A DNA stretch of 64,000 nucleotides from Monocercomonoides exilis (taxonomy: Eukaryota; Preaxostyla; Oxymonadida; Polymastigidae): the NCBI GenBank assembly GCA_001643675.2, contig LSRY02000030.1:103501-167500 (forward strand), in the 5' to 3' direction. The notes beneath the pieces are model-generated. The model had not been told where the DNA came from. It worked only from the letters and a program-made list of their open reading frames with translations, and did no database searches. Positions 24,501-39,200 of this stretch are shown here, in pieces (positions within the stretch are counted from its first letter, which is position 1; the number at the start of each line of letters is the position of its first letter). The translations under genes were made by a program, and so were the position numbers.

Positions 24501-27046
24501 ACGAAGAAGAAGACGAAGACGAAGAAGAAGAGAAAGAAGAAAGCGAAGGAAAAGGAAAAGGAGATGTTGATAATGACAATGATGATAACAGAAAAGGGAG
24601 TAAGACAGGGAAGATGGATGTGGAAGAAGAGAAAAACGAAAAAGAAGGAATGGATGATATGAATGGTGGAGAAGGAGAAGTAGAAGGAAGAGAAGGAAAC
24701 AAAGAAAAGAATCATGATGGAAGAATGGAAGTGGATGAACCAGAATCTGAAGCAGTAAAATTAGATAGTGCTGATAGTTCAGCAAGTATAGCAGATGTGA
24801 TGAAAGCATCACAAGAAATCAGTTTGCTTCAAATGAAGGAAAATGAAAAGGAGAAAGAAAAGGAGAAAGAGAAAGACAATGCAAAACAGAAAGAAGAAAA
24901 AGAAAAAGAAAAAGAAGAATACAAAAATAAACAAAAAATTGACAAAAGAATCCAAAAAGCCCAGTTGAATGGAAGGAGTGTGCGATTGGTGGCGATTGAC
25001 ATTCTGATGTCGCTGTTGGCCTTCAACTCCGCACGCTTCACTCAAAAGCTCCTTTCTTTTGCTCCTTCTTTCCTGCACTCCCACAGCTCTTCCTCTCATT
25101 CCCACCAACAGACACAGAATTGTAATTACAATAGTAATAGTAATAACAGCGGAGAAAGAGAAAGAGAAAGAGAGAGAAATTGCAATCAGTCGAATTCGAT
25201 TGTCAGTGCTTCATCTGGTTATAATATCCCTCCTTTTTCGTCATCGTCTTCTTCTTCCTCTTCTTCCTCTTCTTCTCCTTCCTTCCTCTCCAAACAATCC
25301 ACTCATCATTCTTCCTCCTTCTCCTCTTCTTCTTCTCACTCACCTGATCCCCACCTCCTCTACCAGCTGTCCCATCCTCGTCTCTTGCACTCTTTAATCT
25401 TCTCATACATTCTCGACCCTTCCCCCGCTGTAACCCAGCAAATCTTTGACACTTTCTTCATCATCATCTGCTCACCCACGTCTGCTGTGTACAGAGCATT
25501 CCAGGCAGAATCAGCATCTTTGCTGTCCCGTCAGAAGGAGTGTGAGAAAGAAAGAGAGAAAGAGCACAAACAAAGAATGAAGCAGAAGCAGAAGGAGGAG
25601 AAGGAGAAGGAGATGATGCTGAGGGAGGCTGATAGGAGGATGCTGCATGATGAATTTGGACGTTCTTCGACTTCTAATTTACAAGCTGTGTCTTCATTGG
25701 CCTCACCATCATCATCATCATCTTCTTCTTCTTCTTCCACTTCTTCTTCGTCTTCCTCTATGTTTTCTCAATATTCTCCTTATTCGCCTTTCTCTCAGTA
25801 CTCTTCTTCTTCTTCTTCTTCCTTTTCTTCATTTTCCACTTCCCCTTCCTCTTCTTCCTCTTCCTCCTCTTCTTACTCTTCCTCTTTTCCTTCTCCATTG
25901 GATGGCCCTTCAGCTGCTCACAATCCCTTCTTCTCTTCTTCTCTCTTCTTCCATTTGTGCACTGTGATTTTTGCTCCTCTTCTTTCTCTGCCTGATGCTG
26001 CTCATATTCCTATTGTTCTTCCTTCTTCTCTGGGAAAAAATGGAAAAGAAGGAGAAGAGGAGAAAGAAAAGAGGAAAGAAAATGGAAAAAAGAATACAAA
26101 ATTCAGCAAAAGAATAATAAAAAAGTCTGATTTGCATAACAAAAATACATCTTCAGATAAAGAAAACAGCAATATTTCCGTTCGAAGAGAGCGAAAAATC
26201 GTTTTGGAGCAGCATGGGAAGAGAAGGATTGTGAGTGAGTCGCCATCTGGAATGGAAGTGCAGAAAGAAGAAGAAGAAGAAGAAGGAAAAGAAAAAAGGA
26301 AGAAAGAAGAAGAAGAAGAAAATTCAATGAAGGAGAAAGAGAACAATGAAGATGATAACAAAGGTGATGGTAAAGATAAAGATAAAGATAAAGATAACAA
26401 TGATCATAATTGCAATGGAGATGACAATAGAGAAGACAACAAGAGTGATAAACTTGATTCTCCTCTTCCTCATCCTCTCACAATGACAAAAGAAATAGCA
26501 AGAGATAAAAAAGCATTTGCTTCATTTTTGCAGTCTTCAATCAGAAAACCAAAATTTTCTGCTAATCAAACAGAGAATAAAAAGCAAACAATGAAATTGG
26601 ATTCATCTGAAGGTGTTGATAATTCGCTATCAAATAAAAGTTTTAGTCAAAACTCAGTTTCAAATGCAATTTCGAATTTAATTTCAACTTCTTCTTCTTC
26701 TTCATCTTTGACCAATTCTTCAGCTTTAACATCAAATTCAACCGAATTAAATTCTAATCCAACAGAAACACACAATAATAGCAATAAGGAAACAAGTACG
26801 AATTCATCTCAGAATGAATTCAATCAGAATGATAATGACAGCATTAAAACAGACTTTGCACTCACTGCAGTCTCACAGCTTATATCATCTTATTCACATG
26901 CTGATACACATTTGCTTCGTCGTTCTTCTTCTTCTTCTAACAATTCTTCATCTTCTTCCTCATCTTCTTCTTCCTTTTCTTCTTCCCATTCCAGTTCTGG
27001 AAAACTTAACATTGCAACTCCTTCTCGATCTTCTACTCCTTCCTCT

Positions 27047-27096
<50 letters not shown>

Positions 27097-27229
27097 CTCC
27101 TCTTCTTCTTCATTAAACAATATGCCATTCAACATCTTATCCTGTCCTGACTGTATTTGTCTTCTGCGCAATCAATTTGGTTATTCACCATCATATTTAT
27201 CATCATCCTTTTCTTCTTCTTCTTCTTCT

Positions 27230-27261
<32 letters not shown>

Positions 27262-30200
27262 TTCTTCTTCTCAATCTCCAAAGTCTTTTAGACGTCATAT
27301 CCGCTCAGCAAGCATCTCAAACGATCCAATTGCTAATCTGCTTTTCAGTGTTGTAAGTTCATCATCATCATCTTCTTCTTCATCTTCCTCCTCCTCCTCC
27401 TCTTCTTCATCTTCATCTACACCTTCCCTTCCTTCTTCAACTTCTTCATCGTCTTCCTCCTCATCATCTTCTAATTCATTTGTCTCTCATCCTCATTCTC
27501 ACTCTCAAACACAATCAAGCCCCAATATATCTATAACTCGTCAATCTTCCTTTTCTTCATCATCTTCTTCCTCTTCTCCCTCCTTTTCGTCCTTTTCGTC
27601 CTCTTCCTCCTCTTTACCTTCCTCTCCTTCCTCTCCTTCCTCCTCCTCCTTTTCTTCTCCATCCATCCCCAATCCTTCTGTCACCTTTGTCTCTCTCATT
27701 GAGCTTGCCTGCCATCTGATGTCGATGCATTCATTCCTGTTTCTCTGCTTCATGTCTCGCACTCGCCTTCTCCGCCGCATTCTCTCTTTGTTTATCTACA
27801 GCGGCATTATAACTGCTGATCATTCGTTTTTGGATGTGGGGAATGAAGAAGATGATGATGGAGATGATAGTAAAGAAGATGGTAAAGAAGATGGGGAAGA
27901 AGAGGAGATGAAGAAGGAGAGGAATTTAAATGTACGTGTTTCTTCTGCTTCCTCTTCTATTATTTTGCCATTGTCATCTTCTTCGTCGTCGTCTTCTCCT
28001 TCTTATCCATTTCCTTCCTCTTCACAACAACTGGAAGCACCAATCCTCTTGCCACATAACCATCTTTCTCCCAGACATCACTCGAAAGAACACTCCAGCA
28101 GCAGAAATAGCAGAAGAAATAGCAAAGGAAGCAAAGGAAGAGAAAGAAGAGAAAGAAGAGAAAGAAGTCGTTATGAAAGACATCGTCATTATCACCACCA
28201 TCATTCCTCTTTCTCTTCATCTTTTGATCAAACGTCTTCCATTGGTGGGAAAGAACTGAACACAAACGCAGATTCATTATCATTGGCATATTCTAATTCA
28301 GATACAAATACAAAAAATGATAAGAACATTAACAGCAACAAAGATAACAACAATAATAATCCCCATATTCCTTCATACCCCTTTATCATCCCCCATCCTG
28401 ACCTCATCCCTTGCCTTGTTCCGTTGCTCCGTCTCTTCCGAGTGATGATTGCAAAGGGAAACATCGAAGAGCGTTTTCAGAGGAACAATTTGTCACAAAG
28501 TTACACTCCAAACTTGCTGTCCAGCTCAAAAAGAAGAGAAATTGCAATCGAAGGAGCAGTGTTTGATGAGGCAGCAGAGTGGGTGAATGACAAAGAAGAG
28601 GATGCGAAGAGGCAGAGGGAGAAGGAGAAGAAGGAAAGAGAAGAAAGAGAAAGAGAAAAGGAGAGAGAAAGGGAAGAGGAGGAGAGGAAGAAGAAAGAAG
28701 CAGAGGAGAAGATGAGGAAAGAAATGGCAGAGAGAAACAAAATGAGTCAATCTTCCATTTTCACCATTCATTCGCCTTCAAAATCGCTTCTCAGCTCAAG
28801 TGCAACAATGTCCCCTTCATTTTCCTCAGCTTCTGACCATCCTGTGTCTATTTATAACACATCTTCGTCATCCTCTTCAATTTCTTCATCCTCTTCCTCT
28901 TCTTCCTCTTCTTCTTCCTCCCCTGCTTCTTCCTCTGACACTGCCACATCCTCTCTTGCCTCTTTCTCCAGCATCACCAACTCCCCCAGCCATTCAAACT
29001 TGGCAGACGATTCTATTGTGAAACTGGCAGAAACCTTATCTTCTTCTCTCCCTGTTTCCCACCCTTCCTTCACCCCTTCCTTCAATCCTCTTGTTCCCCT
29101 CCTTATTTCCCTTGTCTCTCTGTGTCACAGAGACACACTTATTTGTTCTGCTTTGTTGTTGACTTTGGCTTCGTTTTCTGCTCAATCGAATGGAAGTCGT
29201 GTGCAGACGAGGATGCTGAAGTGGATGGTGATTCCTTTGGTGCTGGCAGAGAGGAAGAGGAGGATGGGGGTGCTGGAGAAGGAGATGAGGGAGAAGGAAG
29301 AGAAGGAAAGGGAGGAGAGAGAAAGAGAAAGAGAAAGAGAAAGAGAAAGAGAAAGAGAAAGAGAAAAGGAGGAGAAGGAGAAGGAAAGGGAATTGGAATT
29401 AGAGATGGAAAGAGAGAAAGGAAAAGAAAGTTTATTGATGATGGATGGAGAAAACGAAACAATCACCAACGACAATGAAAATGAAAATGAAAATGACAAT
29501 GACAATGAAAATAACAAAATTTCAATCAAAGACTCAAAAACACCAATCTTAGACCTCCACAGTGGAGGATATGAGATGACGAATGATGACATTTACCCTC
29601 CCAACCTGTTTCTGACAGACTCAGCCAATCAACATCATCTCCATCTCCACAGCCATCATCATAATTATGCAGACTCCAATGAATTCTTCTTGGAGCCGTC
29701 GCAAAGAGCGCCCAGTTTTGGGGTGATTGAGACGGTTTCTGTGAAGCCTATGTTTGGAGGAGGAGGAGAGGGAGAAGGAAGAGGAGACGGAAGAGGAAGA
29801 GGAGAGAGTGGGAAGCAGATGATGAGGCTGAAAGAAAGAGAACTGGAGACAGCTCCTATTAAACATAGACATAGCAATAGAAATTGGAATAGAGATAAAA
29901 ATGGAGAGAGAGAGAGAAAGAAAGAAATAATGAGAAATAAACATAGAAATAGTAAAAGTACAAGCAAAATGCATAGAAGCAAGCATGGAAATAAACATAG
30001 TCATAGAGAAAGAGACAAAGAAATAGAAAGAGGAAGGAAAATGGAGAAAAGCGGAGGAAATGAAGAAGATGGAGAAAAACAAGAAAAACAAGAAAGTCAA
30101 GAAAATCCAGAAAATAGAGAAAAAGAAGAAAGTATAAAGAGAAGAAGAGCAAAAAAAGAAAAACGCAACCGAAATAGAAGGCAGAAGCTGAAAAGATGGC

Positions 30201-33200
30201 TCATCAAAAGAAAAGCTCTGAAGTTGTCTTATTCCTCTGCACATGGAATATCTTCTTCTACTTTTTTGCCTCAAGTCTTGTCTCCTTCATCACCATCTGC
30301 CCAGACTTTTCGGTTCGGCTCTTCTTTTTCTCCTCCTCCTCTTTCTTCTTCTTTTTCTTCTCATTTGATTCCTTCTTCTTCCATTTCTTCCTCTTCCTCC
30401 TCTTCTTCTTCAACTTCTTCATTTATTTCAGATTTTTCTCATTCTAAACGCAACTTTCAGTCAAGTTCTCCTACCATTCCATTGACTTTATCTCTGCCAA
30501 AACCTCTCTACCAATCCAGAGCACAAACACAAAATGATCCCTTGATGATGAAGCAGAAATTGAAGCTTAAACTTCCATTCAAATTGAAAAGGAAGCTGAA
30601 ACTTAGAAGTCATCATCATCACCATCATCATCATAATCACAGTAACAATTATGATTTTAATAATCCTTCTCTTCTTCTTCAATCAGAACGACAAAACAAA
30701 CAAAACTCTATTCAAAATTCCAAACACAAACAAAAATCTCAAACAAAACCGAACAAAAACAAAAACAAAAACAAAAACAAGAACAAGAACAAATCCCCAA
30801 ACCCAACCACTTTTTCCTCTCTGAGCACAACAGAATTTCTTGTGAATGTGTTTTCGACTCTTCTTTCCTTCGACTTCACTCAACGTTTGCTCGATGCTAT
30901 TTTATCGACATTTGTGCAGATTGGCTTTGTGAAAGAAGAAGACTTGACTGTGACTGAAGAAGATGTGGTGAGAGAGAAGGAGAAGAGGATTGCGATGGAA
31001 AGAGCGAAGGAGATGGAGAAAGAGAGAGAGAGAATGAGAAAGAAGGAGGAGAAACTGAGAAGGCTGAAGAAGAAGATTAAGAGATATCTGCGAGGCAAAG
31101 CAGATGAAACAACATCAGCTTCTGCTTCAGCTTCTTCTTCTTCTCTTTCTTCTTCTGCCTCTTCTCTTTCTTCTCTTCCTTCTTCTTCTTCTTTCTCATT
31201 CGCTGGAATGGATTCAGATACTGAAAGACTTATGGATACAGAATTTGACTCAGAACTATCTTTTCTTGATTCAATTGAATGGACAACAACTTCTGAAGAC
31301 AAAACAGAAGGAAGTGGAAATGAAGAAGAAGAAGATGATGATGATGATGAATTTATCTCAACTTCTGCTTCTTGTTCTTCTTATACTTCTTCATTATCAA
31401 CATCTTTCTCTTCTTCCTTCTCTTCTTCTTTCTCTTCCACTCACATGATGTCTTCTTCATTGCGTTCTTCTGCTTCTTCGATGTCTTCTTCTTTTAGCGA
31501 TAGACTTCTTCATCCTTCTTCTGCTTCTTCTTCTGTTTCTGCTACTGGACGTATGAAAAGTGCAAATTCTTCTTCTTCCTCTTCTTCTTCCTCTTCTGCT
31601 GCTGCTTCTGCTTCTTCTTCATTGCTTCTTCGACAAAACATTACTTCCTCAATCACTTCTGGTTCTTCATCTTCATCTTCTCCAATGCCATCTATTTCTT
31701 CTCCATCTTTATCTTCTTCTTCCTCCTCTTCTTCCTCTTCCTCCTCTCCTTCCTCTTCCAACACCCCCTCTTCCCCTTATTCTCCTCTTCCCGTCTTTCG
31801 CATCTCAGAAATTATGCAAATTGAACCAAAGACACAAATGAATGAGCAACTTTATCAAACAATTCCTTCTTCATTAGATACATTGAATGAGCATAATAGA
31901 AGTGAAATTTCAAAGAAAGAAGCAGAAAAAACAGAAAAAGCAAGAGAAGAAGAAGAAATAAAAAAAACAAAAGAAAAACAAAAAGAAGGAGAAGGAGAAG
32001 GAGAAGGAGAAGAAGCAATGCATTCATCAAGCAACCCAGCAAAAATCATAGAACCATTCATCAATCCGTTCTCAATAACTGATTCTTCTTTCACTCTTCC
32101 TCCTTCTCCATCTCCTCCTCCTCCTCCTTCTTCTTCTTCTTCTACTACTACTACTACTTCTCCCTCTTCTCCTTTTTCTCCTTCTTCCTTACAAACAACA
32201 AACTCTCAAAAACCCTCTTCAAAGCCCAACAAACCAAAGAAAATGTATGCACATTCAGTTGACTTGCATTTATCCCCTTCGATTTCTCCTTCCCCTTCCC
32301 CTTCTTATTCTCCCTCTTCTACACCTTCCCCTCCTCCTTCTTCCACCTCTTCTCCTTTCAGCCAATCTTCTGACTCTTCTTCCTCTCTCTCGCCTTCCCC
32401 TTCTCCTTCTTCTATTTCTTCTACTTCTTCAAATTCTTCTGCAAAATCTTCTTCTTCTTCTTCTGTTTCTTCTTCCTCCAAAAGACGTAGAGGGCATAGA
32501 ATGTATAGAACTTCTCTTGTTCCTCATTCTCCTCTTTCTGGTTATCAATCTCCTTCTCTTTCTTCTTCTTCTCATTCATCACAATCAATAAACAATAAAA
32601 AAGAAAAGAAAGAAAGAAAAGGAGAAATTAGAGAAAATAGAGAAAATAGCGAAAAAGGAATAAAAGATTCACAAATACCACAAAATAAACAAAATACAGA
32701 AAACACACAAAACACACAAAATTCACAAATTCAACAAAGTAATGAAATATCTCCATCTTTGAATGGCATAACAAAAGGAGAATCACTATCTTTGTCTTCA
32801 ATTGTGGAGCAGATTGGCTATCAACCTCTTCCACCTATAAGCCCTCCTGCATTTGAGATGGAGAATGAAGAAAGAGAAGAAAGAGAAGAAAGAGAAGGAA
32901 GAGAAGGAAGAATGAGAAGAGAAAGAGAAGGAGGAGAAGGAAGAATGAGAAGAGAAGGAAAAAGAGAAGGAAGAAGAATAACAACACAGATGTTAGATTT
33001 GGCGATGGAGTATAGGAAAAATCATGAGAATGGGCAAACAATGGATGGAGAAGAAGAAGAAGAAGATGACGATGATGAATATTTGCATCATTCACGAAGC
33101 AACAAGAAGAAGAAGAGAGAGAGAGAAAGAGAAGGGGAGAGAGAGAAAGGAAGAGGAAGAGGAAAAGAGAACAAGAAACAAAGACATTCGCACAAATCAT

Positions 33201-36200
33201 TGTCTTCTAATTCATCTGCTGCCACGTTAGCAACATCAACAGCATCTACACCTTCAACACCAACACCAACAAATCATCACGAAAGAGAAGGAGAAAGAGA
33301 AGGAAGAGAAGGAAGAAGAGAAGGAAGAAGAGGAAGAAGAAGAAGGAGAGAAGAAGGAGAAGATGAAGATAAGGGTAGAAGTGAAATGGAGGAATATTCA
33401 GAAGAAGATACGGACAATGTGAAAGGAAGAAGAGGAGGAAAAAAAGCACAAAAAGGAGAAGAAGAGAAAGAGAGAGAGAAAGAAGAAGAGGAAGAGGAAG
33501 AATGGATGGAATTCTATCAAATGATGGGAGCATCTGAAACAGAAACAGAAACAGAAAGTTATACAGATACAAGCACATATGAGGAAGAAGAAGAAGAAGA
33601 AGAAGACAATAAAGAAGAAGATGAAAAAGAAGATAATGAAATAGATTCCAAAGAGCTTGATTCGCCTTCTTGTTCTCCTTCTCCCCAGGTGATATCATCT
33701 GACTATCACAAAATGACATATCCATCCTATTTGAAGTTAAATGACACGAATTTAACTTCAATTGGAGGAGGAAGAGGAGAAGAAGAAGAAGAAGATGATG
33801 ATGATGATGATGATGATAAAATTGAAAGAGAAAGAAGAGAAAGAAGAGAGAGAAGGCGAAGAAGAAGAGAAATGGAAGGGAAAATGGAAAGGGAAGATGA
33901 TGATGAAGATGAAGTGATTGGATATATGCCAGGAATACCACATGTTCCAGATGTATCAGAAATTGTGGTTGTTTCTTCAATATCTTCTTCTTCTTCTTCT
34001 TCCTCTTCCTCCTCCTCCTCATCATCATCATCATCAAATGCAGCGCCAACAATTAACAGAAAACTGGATGACATGAATGATCCTGAATACTTGCCGTTTA
34101 ACAGCAACAATAACATCAGCCTCATCATCAGTCACAATAACAATAGCAATAACAATAATGCGACGCAGTTTCATAGCAGTTTGGATGGAGATAGAGAGAA
34201 AGAGAGGAGAAGTGAGTCAAAGACAACAAAGAAAGACAATAAATCAGATAAAAAAGAAGGCAAAATAAAAGGGAAAAACAGAAGCTATAACAAAAGCAAA
34301 GGAAAAAGCAGAAGAAAAGGAGATTCAAATAAAGGATCAATCACACCTTCTTCTTCATTCAACTCAAATTCCTCGTTTTCTGAGCTATCTTCAGCTTTCA
34401 ATTCAGCTTCATCCATTGCTTCTTCTTCTGCTTCTTCTCTTTCTTCTTCTCGTTCCTCTTCTTTTTATTCTTCTCGTTCTTCTTCTCTTTCCTCTTCCCA
34501 TTCTTCCCTTCCCTCTTCCCTGTCTTCAGATTCTTTTTCATTCTCCTCAATGCCCTCTCCTTCTCCATGTTCTCCAGATAATCATATCATTTCTCATTCA
34601 TTGAGTTCAATAGATCCAATTGACAATGAATCACCTGAAAATCCTTTATTCAAGCCACATGCAACTCACAAACACATTCGTCGACATCATCGTCATCATC
34701 ATGTTCATCAAGAGTTTGATAAACATAATAAAACACGTAATAAACATAATAAACATTATGGTCAAAAAGATAATGATAAACTTAATCAACACAGTCATCA
34801 AGCTCTTCAACATCTCCATAGCAGCAACAATAACTGCATCAGCAATGCCAGCAATTCCCATCCCAACAACATCCTCAAAGATACCCAAATGGAATTGTCT
34901 TATCGTATTCCTTCTGTTTCTCTCCACTCAGAAAGCTCTTTCATTGATGATGACTCAGAACTCCATTTGCATGACGATGAAGACAATCACTACAGCATCG
35001 ATGAATATGACGGGATGAAATTTCCTATCATTGCTCCAGTGTCAATGAAATCGTCATCAATGGAAAGAAAAGGAGAAGGAGAAGGAGAAGATGGAGAAGA
35101 AGAAGAAGGAAGAAGAGGAGAAAGAGGAGGAAGAAGAGAAGATAAAGTTAGTACTCCAATTGAAGATATGCATAACATTGACTCAAATATTCCTCTTTCT
35201 GATTCTCAACAAAACGATCACTTGCATTCCCTTCCTTTCATATCCACTTCTTCTGTTTCATCTGCACCTTCTCCTGATGCATTAACCATCTCAAACATTT
35301 CTCTTCCTCCTCGTTCATCATCATCTTCATCATCATCTTCTTCTTCTTCTTCAAATTCATCTTCATCCTCATCTTCAACATCTGAAATGGAAGAAAGTCA
35401 ATCAAAACATATTCATCGTCATCGCCATAACAATCACGATCAACACATGTCTATTGACAAGAGCAACAAACTTCATCATCATCATCATCAAAACCAAACT
35501 GCACAATCAACTAAACCTTCTCATTCTCGTCCTCACTCTCATTTCCACCCCCATTCTCATCATCATCATCATTCCTCAAACAAACACAAAAGCAAGTCAG
35601 AAGAGAAAGAGGAACATGATGTGCGAAACTTGTTCATTCACGATGCCATTGCGTTTTCTTCGCGCTTCTCAAAAAAACAGCTTTTTGGCGGTGGAGACAG
35701 CGGAATAACAGGGCAATCTTCGATTTCCTCTGCTTCTCCTTCTCCAAGACCTGATATTGTTCCTTTGGATTGTTCTAATTCTTCTTCTTCTACTACTACT
35801 ACTGCTACTGCTACTTCTTCTTCATTCTCTTTATCTTCTGCTTCTGATTCTTCTTCTTCTTCTTCTTCTTCTTCTTCTTCCTCTACTGATTCATCTTCGT
35901 CTTCGTCTTCTTCTCCTATCATTTGTGATGAAAGTCCAATGAAGAATATACAAAATGCTTCTGTTGCGCCATTAAATCCTTCTTTATCTGTTGTTCCTTC
36001 TTCTTCTTCTTCTTCTCCTTCTCCTTCTTCTGCCGCATCACTATCAACTTTAACAAATTCATCATTTCCATTGGATGCCTCATCATCTTCCTCTTCTTCT
36101 TCTTCTTCTTCATTGTCATCTTCTTCTCCTTCCTCTTCCTCCTCCCTCTCCCTCTCCTCCTATTCCAATCCTGTTATCTCTGTCCCCTTGCCTCTTCCTC

Positions 36201-39200
36201 CATCTCATCCTTCCTCTTTCTATCAACCTTTCCCCATCCATCCAGATGAGCCTTCATCATCATCTTCTTCCTCTTCCTCTTCTTCTTCTCTATTCGATTC
36301 TGCTTGTCAACATGCTCTTTTCCCTTCTCCTTCTTCTCTTGCCTCTTCTGAAGACACATTCACTGGGCATTCTTCCATCTTGTCAGACTCTTCGACTCTT
36401 GCTGCTCTGCATCTATCTATCAATACAGATCTCACTTCTTCTTCTTCTTCCTCTTCCTCTTCGTCTTCTTCCTCTTCATCATTATCATCATCATCGTCGT
36501 CGTCTTCTTCTTCTTCTGATGTTGTTGTTGTTTCTCCTCCTCCTCCTCCTCCTTCCTCTTCTTCCATCCACAGCACTCCTGTCTCCCCTCCTCTTTCTCC
36601 AGCTGTTCCTGTTCGCATCGTCACAAAGCATCCTTCTTCTTCTTCAATTCCTTTGTTATCTTCTTCTTCTTCTGTTTCCTCTTCCTCTGATTCATCCTCT
36701 GATTCATCTTCTTCTTCTTCTTCTTCTTCTTCCTCATCTTCTTCCTCTCTCTCCACAAACTCATCCCCTCTTCTTTCCTCCTCTATTTCTTCTTCTTCCT
36801 CCTCCTCTTCCTCCTCCTCCTCCTCCTCTACTCTTTCTCACCCTTCTCTCCATCTCCACTCCTCCCCTGACTCCCCTGACTCCCACATCCACCCCTTCGG
36901 CTTCAGCCCCATTCAGCAGCCATTCCCCCTCTCTCAAGAGAACGTTCCTTCCCCCACATCTTATCTCCAACAGCTGTATACACACACACTGTCTTCTACA
37001 TTCTCTCACGATGGATATAACAGCAATGATAACACAATTGAAGATATGCCTTTGTTTAACATGAGCGATAATGAAGAACAGCTGCAAAGAAGTGATTCCT
37101 TGAAACAAGAAAGAGAAGGAATTCATTCACAAACAATGAATGAGAATGTTGTGTCTTCTGATTCCCCACCAAAAGTGATTGGGTTGAGGTTGCCTTCTCC
37201 CATTGGGAAAGAGCATGATGTGTTGTTTTCTTCTTCTTCTCCTCCTCCTTCTTCTGCTTCTGATACCTCCTCCTCTTCCTCCTCCTCCTCATCATCATCA
37301 TCTTCTTCTTCTTCTTTTACTTCTTCAATATCCTCAACCCCTCCCTCTCTTTCCTCCTCCTCCTCCTCTTCCTCTTCCTCTTCCACTTCCACTTCCACTT
37401 CTTCTCTCTCTCTCTCGTCTTCTCTCTCCCTCTCCAAACCCCACCAGCCCAAGCAAACCGTCCCCTCCCGCTCCTTCATCCCTTCCCATGTCTCCTCCAT
37501 CACCACTCTTTCTCCAGCCCCTGTCTTCGTAGCTGCCTATCACGGCCTTCCAACTCCTCCTCCTTCTCCCTCCAGCAGCACAGCTGACTCGATTTCTCCT
37601 GTTGTGACTCCCTCAAGCAATGGCGCTTCACCAGTGGAAGAGAAGGAGAGAGGGAAGGAGAGAGAGAAAGAGAAAAAGGAGAAAAAGGAAAAGAAGAAGA
37701 AGGATGTCAATAAGATTGGTGATTCTTCTTATTCTTCAATTGATCACAAATCTTCTTCCTCCTCCTCCTCCTCTTCTTCTTCTTCTTCACCCAAACTTTA
37801 CTCCAGCACCTCCACCCACACAACACACAAGAAGTCCAATGAAATCCTTTCATCCAAACGCAGCAGCATCAAACTGGAGCTGCTCAACAGCCGTTCTCTT
37901 TTAGACCCGCCAGACGAGAGGGAGAAGAAGATTCTGAGGGAAGTGGAGAGAGAAAAAGCGAAATTCAAGAACAGACACGAAGAGCGCATAAAAGGGGTGA
38001 TTATTGTCAGACCTGCCCCAACCCCTTCTTCTCCTCTTACCCCTCATACCCCTCATTCTCCTCCTCCTTTGACAACTCCTTCTCCAACTCATTCAATTTC
38101 TTCGGTTTCCTCTATTTCTTCGCCTTCTTCGTCTTCTTCTTTCACTCCAGTTGAACTTTCTCATGCGTTATCTTCTTCATCATCATCCTCTTCATCATCA
38201 TCATCTTCTTCTTCTTCTTCTCATCCTTCTCATCATTCCCCTTCCCCTCCTCCTCCTCTTCCTCCTGCTTCTTCTCCTTCTCCTCCTCTCCCTTCTCCTG
38301 TTCCATCTTCTTCTTCTTCTTCTTCTTCTTCCTCTATTGTATCTACACCTCCATTTACTCAGCAAGCTCCTCTTCTTTCTGTTGGACATAACATTCAGCA
38401 AAAGTTGGATGGAATTCAATCACATGAAATGAAAATTACTTCATTATCTTCTTCTCCTTCTTCTTCCTCCTCTCCTTCATCGTCTTCGTCTTCGTCGTCG
38501 TCGTCGTCTTCTTCCCTTTCCTCCTCTTCCTCCTCCTCCTCATCATCGTCTTCTTCTTCTTCATCCACATCTTCTCCATCAAAATCCTCCATCTCCTCAA
38601 CAGAAACTGCTCCTATCATTCGTGTTGCTGCCTCTTCTTCTTCTCTTCATGCCTCTTCATCTTCAGAACGAATGGCTCAACGCTTTCTGCATGAAGAGAA
38701 GAAGAGGCTGAGGAAGATGGAAAAATTGGAAAAAATGGAGAAAATGGAGAAGATGGGAAAAATAGAGAAGAAAGAGAAAGAGAAAGAGGAGAAAGAGAAG
38801 AAGAAAGAATCTTCTTCTTCACACAGACACAAATCGAAGAGGTTGCAAAGTGATTCGAACAAAGCAAGCTCTTCTTCTTCTTCTTCTTCTTCTTCTTCTT
38901 CTACCTCCTTCTCTTCTGCCTCTTCTCCTTCATCTTCTCCTTCCTCCTCTGTTTCTCCTCTGCCTTCTTCGCCATTCACCAGCTCTTCTCAAAAGACTCT
39001 TGTTCTATTCGCTCCATATCGTCCTTCTCCTTCTCCTTCCTCTCCTCTTTCTCCTCCTTCGCCTTCATCTCCTGCTTCTCCTGCTTCTTCAATCTCCACT
39101 TCAATATCTTCTTCATCTTCCTCTTCCTCTCCTTCTCATTCTCATTCTCACTCTCCTTCCTCTTCTCCTTCATTCCACCCTTCTTCTCCTCCAAACTCTG